DNA of 64,000 nt from DASQPR01 sp963797675. GTDB taxonomy: Bacteria > Actinomycetota > Actinomycetes > Mycobacteriales > Micromonosporaceae. Within the stretch, counting starts at the first letter, position 1; each line of letters opens with the position of its first letter. Below, piece by piece: positions 57,736 through 64,000 of the stretch. The DNA lies in contig CAWCQQ010000007.1 of the NCBI GenBank assembly GCA_963797675.1, positions 186,001-250,000 of the forward strand, in the 5' to 3' direction. Below the pieces are notes generated by a model that was not told the origin of the DNA, did not search any database, and worked only from the letters and a program-made list of their open reading frames with translations. The position numbers and the translations under genes were made by a program.

Positions 57736-58916
57736 CCGTCGACAACACCCGTCAACTCGCCACGAACCCCGACCTCCAACCTCTATGGCGCGCCATCCAC
57801 CAGCGGATGTGCACCGGCGTCGAACCGGCCGCGATCGTCACCGTCACCGCCGACCTCGGCCCAGCCGCCATCGCGTCACTGCGCTCCTGGATCGACCGCA
57901 CCCACCGCCGCCGCAACATCCGATCCGCGATCACCGCCACCCCGGGCGGCCACACCGTCCCCGTCCGGGAACTACTGGATGTCCTGGGACTGACCCACAC
58001 CGACCTGATCGCCCTCGTCGAGACGGCCACCGGCGCCCCGGTCGTCAACCAGGCCGACCGCCGCCGTACGACTGCCGCGCAGCGCCACGACCTCGCCGCG
58101 TTCATCGCCGAAATGCTGCCACGAACTCCCGTCCTGGCCGACCGGCTGCGCGCCGCCGGGCTCGCCGCCGAGGAACAGACCCGCCAGTTCGTCCGCGCGG
58201 TCGCCGCCGCACTCCAGCGGATACCGGCAGACCCGCCGATCAGCCTCCCGAAACTCGCCCACGACTGCACCGGCGACCCGCACTACTTCGACCTCAATAT
58301 CCTCGCCGGAAGCCGCCTCGTCGCTGCCATCGCCGAACACAGGGGCGAACCAGAACCCACCCGCCCCGACCACATCCGAGCCCTCCTCGCCCGCGCCGGC
58401 ATCATCGCCGACCGGCTGTCCGCCACCGTCCTGCTCTACCGCGTCCCCACCATCGGCGACGGACCCATCGACCGGCGGCTTCACGAGGCCCCACACCCGG
58501 TCGCACTGACGCTCCTCGACCTCACGGCCACCCCACCGACGTTCGGACCGCACACGCTCACCGTTGTCGAAAACCCATCGGTCCTGGAAGCCGCCATGCT
58601 CCTGCCGCATCCGCCACCGCTGGCCTGCACCAGCGGCCAACTCCGCGGCGTCGACCACCCGCTGCTCCAACTCGCCTACGACCAACAGGTCCGCCTGCGC
58701 TACGCAGGCGACCTCGACGCACCCGGAATGCGCATCGCCGGGGCAGTCGCGTCCCTGTACGGCGCGGACATCATCGCCATGGACGGCGCCCACGGCCGCG
58801 CCGATCAACACTCAGACGTCGACATCGCCGGATCGGGAGGGGGCCGCCTGATTGTTTACCAGGAAGACGATGCGATGCTCCGATGGCTGTTCGAGTCCGC
58901 GGACCACAACCGCTAG
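57732..58916 (+). CDS. jetD: Wadjet nuclease JetD, DUF2399 (TIGR02679 type)
   Basis: A 394-aa protein, ATG overlapping the jetC stop. The N-terminal helical domain ends in RIPADPPISLPKLAHDCTGD. The C-terminal Toprim-like nuclease (DUF2399) keeps its acidic residues: Glu in TVVENPSVLEAA and the DxD of RYAGDLDAPGMRIAG. Known role: topoisomerase VI A-like nuclease that cuts plasmid DNA looped by JetABC. The frame is clean and the catalytic residues are intact, in contrast to the damaged jetC. Confidence 0.88.
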   Translation: MTVDNTRQLATNPDLQPLWRAIHQRMCTGVEPAAIVTVTADLGPAAIASLRSWIDRTHRRRNIRSAITATPGGHTVPVRELLDVLGLTHTDLIALVETATGAPVVNQADRRRTTAAQRHDLAAFIAEMLPRTPVLADRLRAAGLAAEEQTRQFVRAVAAALQRIPADPPISLPKLAHDCTGDPHYFDLNILAGSRLVAAIAEHRGEPEPTRPDHIRALLARAGIIADRLSATVLLYRVPTIGDGPIDRRLHEAPHPVALTLLDLTATPPTFGPHTLTVVENPSVLEAAMLLPHPPPLACTSGQLRGVDHPLLQLAYDQQVRLRYAGDLDAPGMRIAGAVASLYGADIIAMDGAHGRADQHSDVDIAGSGGGRLIVYQEDDAMLRWLFESADHNR

Positions 58917-59055
58917 GCCAACGACAGCGACAGGGCGATGTCGACACGGACTTCACCGCCGTGGAGGCATTGCGGGTGCTGTCCGCTGCGCGCCGAACCG
59001 TGGCGGCGTCGGTCTTCGATCCATCAGTTAGCTTGACGGGTTTCGTCAGCTTGCG

Positions 59056-59928
59056 CTACACCGATAGGAGGACTACCACGCGATCACGGCACCGGCCCGC
59101 GACGGTGACGGGCATATGCCGGGCGGACACTGCCGTCGTGGTCGGAACTAGGCCTGTGCGGCCGACATAGTCGACGGCATTCCTTGCCAGAATGTCGCCG
59201 AGCTCGGTGTCGAGGTCGACCGACTTGTTGCGGTGGATCTTGGGCATGCCCTTGGCGGTGACGGCCCACTTGACGCGCAACCTCTTGGGGATCGGGGGTT
59301 GAATGCTCAGCATGCCGGTGGTGAAGCGGCGCCGATCCAGCTCACGCTCTTCTGCACTGGTCCACCCTGGCTCCAGGACGACAAGTGCGGCGGGGCGTTC
59401 ACTGAGTTCGACAAATCGCCGGCCAGTGGCCTCGATCGTGGCACCGAACATTTCGGCGCGCTTCATGATCTCCGGAACGGTGAGGTCGTTGGGCATCTGC
59501 GCCAGCACGTCACGTCGCGGGAAGAGCAGCTCCGCCGCTCCGACGTCGCAGAGATATTCCTCGGCCTGACTGCGATCGAATATCCCCGTCTGCCGGTCCG
59601 TTCGCGAGAGGCGGAGCGTCTCGAAGCCCGGGAAGAAGGTGTGGAGGATTTCGTGACCGATGGTGAACCGCTGGCGGCCTTCGATGTCTTGAGCTCGGAC
59701 GGCGATGATCATTTTCGCACCGTCGTGGAAAATGCATCCCGCTTCGTCCTGCTGGATGAATCTCAGGTGGGCTCCGCGATATGAGGCTAGGACGTCCATC
59801 CTGACCGGGATTGTCGCCTCGACGTCGGCCAACAACCCATCACAGAGTCGGCGTACTGCCTCCACCGGATCCTGGCCGCCGTGCTCGCGAAGAAACGCGG
59901 CCACCACGTCGTCGCGACGAACTCCCAA
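59056..59928 (-). CDS. ImmA/IrrE-type metallopeptidase
   Basis: A 290-aa protein (TTG 59928, 9 nt after the XRE stop). The zinc motif HEILH sits in RQRFTIGHEILHTFFPGFET, with the third-ligand region EEYLCDVGAAELLFPR following, the classical ImmA/IrrE arrangement. The C-terminal 120 residues form a variable sensor-like domain. Partners are XRE repressors cleaved in response to DNA damage or other signals; here the XRE gene is directly upstream in the same operon. It probably controls the divergent CBASS operon, or itself. Confidence 0.85.
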   Translation of the reverse strand: MGVRRDDVVAAFLREHGGQDPVEAVRRLCDGLLADVEATIPVRMDVLASYRGAHLRFIQQDEAGCIFHDGAKMIIAVRAQDIEGRQRFTIGHEILHTFFPGFETLRLSRTDRQTGIFDRSQAEEYLCDVGAAELLFPRRDVLAQMPNDLTVPEIMKRAEMFGATIEATGRRFVELSERPAALVVLEPGWTSAEERELDRRRFTTGMLSIQPPIPKRLRVKWAVTAKGMPKIHRNKSVDLDTELGDILARNAVDYVGRTGLVPTTTAVSARHMPVTVAGRCRDRVVVLLSV

Positions 59929-59936
59929 CGGACGCC

Positions 59937-60347
59937 CTACTCATGGTCGAGGACCTTGCTGGTCCGGATGGCATCGTAGATGTGCCGCCATCGCTGAGCC
60001 GTCTGCGGTGCGTCGCCTCGGAAGCGGATGGATGCAAGCATCATGACATCCGCTTCCTTCAGGTTCTCCTTCTCGGCAAATTCGGCGAGTCCAGGCGGTA
60101 TGTCGGTGCTCGCCGTGGGGCGGAGGGTACGCCCGAGCAGATCGGCGATCGTGACGCCGAGCGCGTCGGAGATCCTTAGGAGCACATCCGCGGACGGTCG
60201 ACGGCCGGCGCCGCTCTCCAGCTCCGAGATATAGGTCTTGGAAAGCTCGGCCGCTGCCGCAAGCTCGGTCTGATTCAGTCCCTTATCGGTACGAAACTGA
60301 CGTATTCGCAGGCCAAGGGCCTTTCCGCCATCCGTCATGTCCGCCAT
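59937..60347 (-). CDS. XRE-family HTH regulator
   Basis: A 136-aa protein. The Cro/C1 HTH is RIRQFRTDKGLNQTELAAAA, ELSKTYISELESGAGRRPSA, DVLLRISDALGVTIADLLGR; the C-terminal 50 residues (FAEKENLKEADVMMLASIRF) are a short oligomerisation or protease-target tail. It is co-transcribed with the ImmA/IrrE-type protease and divergent from the cap6 gene, so it can cover the shared promoter region. Confidence 0.88.
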   Translation of the reverse strand: MADMTDGGKALGLRIRQFRTDKGLNQTELAAAAELSKTYISELESGAGRRPSADVLLRISDALGVTIADLLGRTLRPTASTDIPPGLAEFAEKENLKEADVMMLASIRFRGDAPQTAQRWRHIYDAIRTSKVLDHE

Positions 60348-60371
60348 CGTTGAACCTTACCCAGCCGGTAG

Positions 60372-60408
60372 TTGACAAGTCCAGGGCCGGCTGCATAAAG
60401 TTCCGGAA
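60372..60408 (+). promoter_or_regulatory. Candidate CBASS promoter and TTCCGGAA palindrome
   Basis: TTGACA at 60372-60377, followed by CATAAA/TAAAGT at 60394-60401 (16-18 bp spacing), fits a housekeeping promoter. It lies about 55 bp upstream of the chosen cap6 start. The palindrome TTCCGGAA at 60401-60408 overlaps the expected transcription start and is a plausible XRE operator. Confidence 0.45.
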
Positions 60409-60451
60409 GTTCAACTACTCCGAACTCACGTCAACGATAGGGGAAACTTCG

Positions 60452-61324
60452 GTGAAGGTTGCCGACTGCGTCACGGAGAACGTGCTGCTCCCGGACCGCC
60501 GTCTCGACGGTGTCTGGGAATCGATCGTCGGGTCCGACGACGTCAAAGGCCGTCTCGTCCGCCAGGTGCTGCTCGCACTTCGACTGCGCAGGGACCTGCC
60601 TTACACGGCCACCGGCCTGCACGGCCTGGTGTTGCTGTATGGGCCGCCCGGGACAGGTAAGACGACCTTGGCTCGCGGGGTAGCCGCCGAGCTCGTGCCG
60701 ATGACCGCCGGGGGCAGGATCCGGCTCGTCGAGGTCGACCCGCACGGTCTGATGAGTGCCGAGCATGGCCAGTCCCAGCAGCACGTCATGGAACTGCTGA
60801 CCGAGCACGTCCCCCTCCTCGCCGACGACGGGATCCCCACGTTGCTGGTCCTAGACGAGGTGGAGTCCATGGCCGTGGCGCGCAGCGCCGCGTCGCTGTC
60901 GGCGAACCCCGCCGACGTGCACCGGGCGACGGACGCCGTCCTGGTAGCGATGGACCATCTCGGTCGGACCCACCCGCATATCGTCACCGTGGCCACATCC
61001 AACTTCACCGAGGCACTGGATGAGGCATTCCTGTCCCGCGCCGATGCGCTCATCGAGGTGGCACCGCCCGGCCTGGTCGCGATCGAGGCGATCCTGCGTC
61101 ATGTCCTGACGGCCTTCGCCACCGCATACCCGGCGCTATCGGCTCTAGCCGCGGATCCGGAGATCACAACGGTCGCCGCCTGCCTGGCCGGCTGTGACGG
61201 TCGGCGCGTGAAGAAGATCGTGTCCGAGGCGCTCGCCGGACGGGTCGCCACTGTCGTCGAGCCTGGACAGCTGAACGTCCGCGACCTTCAGATCGTGGCC
61301 GAGACATTCCGGAAGCAGAGCTGA
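60452..61324 (+). CDS. cap6: CBASS Cap6, TRIP13/Pch2-like AAA+ ATPase
   Basis: A 290-aa protein. GTG 60452 with AGGGGAA upstream is preferred; the frame is open to 60350. Walker A GPPGTGKTTLARG, Walker B TLLVLDEVESMAVAR, sensor region IVTVATSNFTEALDEAFLSR and the typical RADALIEVAPPG follow the TRIP13 pattern closely. Known role: disassembles the HORMA-CD-NTase complex to restrain CBASS signalling. It is the first gene of a tight plus-strand operon. The frame is intact. Confidence 0.88.
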   Translation: MKVADCVTENVLLPDRRLDGVWESIVGSDDVKGRLVRQVLLALRLRRDLPYTATGLHGLVLLYGPPGTGKTTLARGVAAELVPMTAGGRIRLVEVDPHGLMSAEHGQSQQHVMELLTEHVPLLADDGIPTLLVLDEVESMAVARSAASLSANPADVHRATDAVLVAMDHLGRTHPHIVTVATSNFTEALDEAFLSRADALIEVAPPGLVAIEAILRHVLTAFATAYPALSALAADPEITTVAACLAGCDGRRVKKIVSEALAGRVATVVEPGQLNVRDLQIVAETFRKQS

Positions 61325-61328
61325 TCCG

Positions 61329-61808
61329 ATGCGTACACGGACCATAGCGGCGTCCCCTGCCCGCTCCTCGTCTCAGACTTGGGCCACCATCTGCACGTTG
61401 ATCGCCGACACCCTCGACCGGTCTCCGCACATCCGTCGCACATCCGTCGAGGAGGCATTGCACGTCGCCGACGGCGCAGGCCTCGCGTTGGTCGCGGGCG
61501 GACACCTCGACAACCACGCTGTCACCGTGATCGCGGCGCCGATGCAGGTGGCGATCAGCACGATCAGCGGGACCGCGTCGCTGAGCCTGGAGGAAAATCT
61601 CAACCCCGTTCCCGGCGCGGCCACCAGCACAACCTGGATGATCCACCTCCCTGCGCCCGACCCCCTCGCCAGCTACATCGAGGAGATCGCCAAGGCGAAC
61701 CCCCACCTGACTACGGCTGTGCCCGAGGATCTTGTCTCCGAGGCGGTCTCCTCGGCAGCGGGGTTGGATCTGGCTGCTGTCTCGCGGCGGCTCGGCGGAG
61801 GTGCCTGA
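61329..61808 (+). CDS. CBASS-embedded protein of unknown family, possible Cap8-type/second HORMA partner
   Basis: A 159-aa protein, 4 nt after cap6 and 2 nt before the HORMA gene, so part of the operon. Sequence: basic start, helix TWATICTLIADTLDRSPHIR, beta strands GAGLALVAGGHLDNHAVTVI and AISTISGTASLSLEENLNP, then a helical acidic tail LASYIEEIAKANPHLTTAVP. Some type III CBASS loci encode two HORMA-like proteins or a protein carrying the closure peptide. Position suggests this role, but I cannot recognise a HORMA core in it. Confidence 0.6.
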   Translation: MRTRTIAASPARSSSQTWATICTLIADTLDRSPHIRRTSVEEALHVADGAGLALVAGGHLDNHAVTVIAAPMQVAISTISGTASLSLEENLNPVPGAATSTTWMIHLPAPDPLASYIEEIAKANPHLTTAVPEDLVSEAVSSAAGLDLAAVSRRLGGGA

Positions 61809-61810
61809 TT

Positions 61811-62317
61811 ATGACAGTCACCACGTCCACCGCGGTGTACACCAGGGTTCACACCGCCACGTACCTCACCGAAGTGGTGCTCGGCGCGATCGGTGACATC
61901 CTCGCCCACCTCGGGCTGACCCTCGGAAATCACCAGGCCAACTTCGCGCAGAACGAGGCCGCCATCATGCAGTGGATCGCCGAGCAGTCGCTGGAGATGG
62001 TGACGCTCGAGTGCACGACCTCCACGGGCAAGTTGGTTCTGGCCGCGGAGTTTCCGGTCACCTATGCCGGAAGTGACCAGCAGCGAAGCGAGTTCGTCAG
62101 CTCCCGCGCCGCCCTGGCGCGCTACCGCGCCAAGCTGGCGTGCGTCCCAGCCGGAACCACGTATCGGCTGGTGTGCACCTTCCGCACGGCCGCGTCCGAC
62201 ATGCCCGGGTGGTCGTCGACCACCCGGGCTTCCACCGCGGGCCTCAACTGCTACTCCTTCGGCAACCTCGCCAGCGCCCCGCACGCGGCGGCATCGCTGC
62301 GCATCCACATGTCCTGA
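61811..62317 (+). CDS. cap7: CBASS Cap7-type HORMA domain protein
   Basis: A 168-aa protein. N-terminus AVYTRVHTATYLTEVVLGAI, GDILAHLGLTLGNHQANFAQ matches bacterial HORMA proteins, with a central MQWIAEQSLEMVTLECTTST, FPVTYAG, and a safety-belt-like end (LNCYSFGNLASAPHAAASLR). Known role: senses a phage-derived peptide (closure motif), closes, and activates the CD-NTase; Cap6 reopens it. It is located between its expected partners, with a clean frame. Confidence 0.75.
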   Translation: MTVTTSTAVYTRVHTATYLTEVVLGAIGDILAHLGLTLGNHQANFAQNEAAIMQWIAEQSLEMVTLECTTSTGKLVLAAEFPVTYAGSDQQRSEFVSSRAALARYRAKLACVPAGTTYRLVCTFRTAASDMPGWSSTTRASTAGLNCYSFGNLASAPHAAASLRIHMS

Positions 62318-62356
62318 GCCGGAACCGGCTCACACGTCTTCGGAAGGATGACATCC

Positions 62357-63223
62357 ATGGGCTACGTCGACGACGCGTTCGTCAAGCTCAAGCAAACCCT
62401 GGAAATCACCAGGACCGAACAGGCCCTGGCGAGCCAGCGCCACAACGAGATCCGGGACCACGTCTGCGTGCACCTTGCGGTCGCTCGGCACTTCCTCACC
62501 GGCAGCTATAGCCGCGACACCAAAACCAAAAAGCTCAAGGACGTCGACATCTTGTTCGCCATCGACAGCAAGGGCGCCGACGGCCACCTGCGTGGGTCGA
62601 CCCCCGACGACGTCCTCCGCCACGTCGCCGCGATCCTGGAACTTGAATACGACCAGGTCAGCATCGGGCGCCGGTCGTGCACGATCGACTTCGGCGACGA
62701 GGAGGACATCGTCTCCTTCGACATCGTCCCCGCGTTCGAGCGCCCAGGCGGCGGGTTCGACATCCCGGACCGCATCAGCGGCGTCTGGATCGGTACCGAC
62801 CCCACCGTGCACGCGCAGAAGGCGACGGCCAAGAACACCGCCTGCGGCGGGCAGTGGATCCCCTTCGTCAAGATGATCAAAGGGCTGAACCGGCACCTCG
62901 ACAAGATTGTGCGCCCGTCGTTCCTGCTGGAGGTCATGGCCCTGGACCTCGTAAAGGAGCCCTTCGGCCGACACCAGGACGAGGTGGTGTGGTTCCTTGC
63001 CAGCGCGGCCGACCGCATCACCGACGTCTGGCCCGACCCCTCCAGTCTCGGCCCCGACGTCAACGGCTCCATGACGACCGCCGAGAAATACGAAGCCGAA
63101 CGGCGCCTGCGCGAGGCGTTGGCGATCGCGGAACTCGCAGTCCGCCTGGAAGACGACGGACAAGAACGGGCGGCCGTCGAGGAATGGCGCAAGCTCTTCG
63201 GCTGGCGAATGCCCCGGCCCTGA
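62357..63223 (+). CDS. CBASS CD-NTase, CdnD/CdnC-like nucleotidyltransferase
   Basis: A 288-aa protein. ATG 62357 is preferred (GGAAGG 9 nt upstream) over ATG 62348. The active site is complete: GSYSRDTKTKKLKDVDILFA (GS plus DxD) and the third Asp in SFDIVPAFERPGG. The C-terminal helical domain contains WIPFVKMIKGLNRHLDK and LEVMALDLVKEPFGRHQDE. Known role: makes a cyclic oligonucleotide on infection. A HORMA and TRIP13 context is typical of CdnC/CdnD enzymes (type III CBASS). Confidence 0.88.
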   Translation: MGYVDDAFVKLKQTLEITRTEQALASQRHNEIRDHVCVHLAVARHFLTGSYSRDTKTKKLKDVDILFAIDSKGADGHLRGSTPDDVLRHVAAILELEYDQVSIGRRSCTIDFGDEEDIVSFDIVPAFERPGGGFDIPDRISGVWIGTDPTVHAQKATAKNTACGGQWIPFVKMIKGLNRHLDKIVRPSFLLEVMALDLVKEPFGRHQDEVVWFLASAADRITDVWPDPSSLGPDVNGSMTTAEKYEAERRLREALAIAELAVRLEDDGQERAAVEEWRKLFGWRMPRP

Positions 63224-63257
63224 CCGACCACGATATCCACCAGAAGAGAGCAAGATC

Positions 63258-64000
63258 ATGACCAGCACGATCGCGCCCGCATACGGGCCCGCTTCCCGAA
63301 CCGGGGTACGCCGCAGTGGCGATAATTTCCAGGACGTCATTACCTGGGCGCGCATGTTGCAGACCCAGTTGCCTGGCAGCGCCATCCTCCAGGTCGAGAC
63401 GGAGATCAACGACGCCGGCAGCGTCGATGATGTCGTTCTCCGGATGAGGACCGGCCCCCATCGCTATGCGTCGATCAAGTGGGCGACCGGTGCCGGGGAC
63501 CCGCTCAACAGCTCCTACCTGATGAAGCGGTCCCCGAACGGCCGATCGATCCTGGAGAAACTCTTCGCGAGCTGGGGCCAGCTGCGTCACGACGACGTGC
63601 CGGCCGAGCTGGAGTTCATCACCAACCGGGCCATCGACCCCGACGATGCGCTGCTGAGCGCCTGCGACGGGAACACGGACAAGGTCATGCCGGCTGCCGC
63701 CCTGGCGGGTCGCAAGAGCAAGGCCGGTATCGCACTGCAGGACTGGTGTCAGCACCTTGGTGCCCCTCGCGACGAGGTACTAGCGATGCTTGAACACCTC
63801 ACGTTCCATCCCGGTCGTCGCCTCACCGACGAACTGACTCACGCCCTGACGCTGATGACTGCGGTGGGACTGCGTGCGGACGAGGAGGCACTGCTGCTCG
63901 CCACAGCGAAGCTGGCGTCATGGATCCGCATGGGGCGGCGCATCATCACGACCGAGGAGATCGCGCAGGAGATCGACAACCTCGGCCTGCGGGTCGCCGT
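63258..64000 (+). CDS. CBASS effector, restriction-endonuclease-like N-terminus (partial)
   Basis: ATG 63258 with AGAAGAGAGCAAG upstream; open to the window end (247 codons seen). The N-terminal 100 residues fit a DUF4297/Cap4-type nuclease fold: RRSGDNFQDVITWARMLQTQ, VETEIND, SVDDVVLRMRTGPHRYASIKW (D..[x]xK, with Ser where Gln/Glu is usual). A helical region follows (DELTHALTLMTAVGLRADEE). Cap4 effectors carry a C-terminal SAVED sensor; that part lies outside the window. Likely activity is DNA degradation on binding the CD-NTase product. Confidence 0.65.
   Translation, partial: MTSTIAPAYGPASRTGVRRSGDNFQDVITWARMLQTQLPGSAILQVETEINDAGSVDDVVLRMRTGPHRYASIKWATGAGDPLNSSYLMKRSPNGRSILEKLFASWGQLRHDDVPAELEFITNRAIDPDDALLSACDGNTDKVMPAAALAGRKSKAGIALQDWCQHLGAPRDEVLAMLEHLTFHPGRRLTDELTHALTLMTAVGLRADEEALLLATAKLASWIRMGRRIITTEEIAQEIDNLGLRVA

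Overview
The window is very GC-rich, with GTG/TTG starts, lipobox proteins, a Methyltransf_19 (DUF574-type) methyltransferase, secreted xylanases, an FG-GAP/VCBS exoprotein, and the DUF2637 and replication-relaxation genes typical of actinomycete mobile elements. It is therefore from a filamentous soil or plant-associated actinomycete (Actinomycetota, possibly Micromonosporaceae or a relative). I cannot name the genus from sequence alone.

Layout. 0-5.5 kb: ordinary genes (ThuA-like protein, secreted lipoprotein, an alpha/beta hydrolase with an altered nucleophile, small membrane protein, methyltransferase, nitroreductase). 5.6-9.2 kb: a xylan locus with a broken GH10 xylanase, a GH11-CBM2 remnant and a LacI-type regulator; a perfect CGAAAGTTTCG palindrome sits in front of GH10. 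9.2-18.9 kb: small proteins, a 1,039-residue FG-GAP secreted protein, the 5' half of a tRNA-Arg(CCT) cut in its anticodon arm, another secreted protein and a WGR-like protein. 19-21.1 kb: a tyrosine recombinase (Int1). 21-35 kb: a patchwork of intact unknown genes and gene fragments (serpin, IS transposase, SMI1/KNR4, hydrolase, Ig-like protein), with a duplicated block of about 320 bp.

35-48.5 kb: an SMI1/KNR4 protein, GNAT, an HTH-TPR regulator, a small mobile-element module (tiny coupled ORFs, replication-relaxation protein, DUF2637 membrane protein, inverted TGTCAGAG-type repeats) and several immunity-like orphans, ending with a second tyrosine recombinase (Int2).

50.8-64 kb: a defence island. 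First comes a four-gene Wadjet/JetABCD-type anti-plasmid operon of the DUF2397-DUF2398-SMC-DUF2399 class, whose JetC lacks the N-terminal ATP-binding head. Next are a minus-strand XRE regulator and an ImmA/IrrE-type protease. Divergent from these is a CBASS operon: TRIP13-like AAA ATPase (Cap6), an unrecognised 159-aa protein, a HORMA protein, a CD-NTase, and a nuclease-like effector cut by the window end. HORMA plus TRIP13 makes this a type III CBASS. The logic known for the family is that phage infection is sensed by the HORMA protein, which activates the CD-NTase; TRIP13 disassembles the complex; the nucleotide product activates the effector.

A recurrent oddity is single-base indels, often in short G/C runs, that break many genes while both flanking frames stay well conserved. 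This pattern looks more like sequence error than gene decay, although true fragments (GH11, serpin, IS, JetC head) are also present. Frame-disrupted genes are marked as such.
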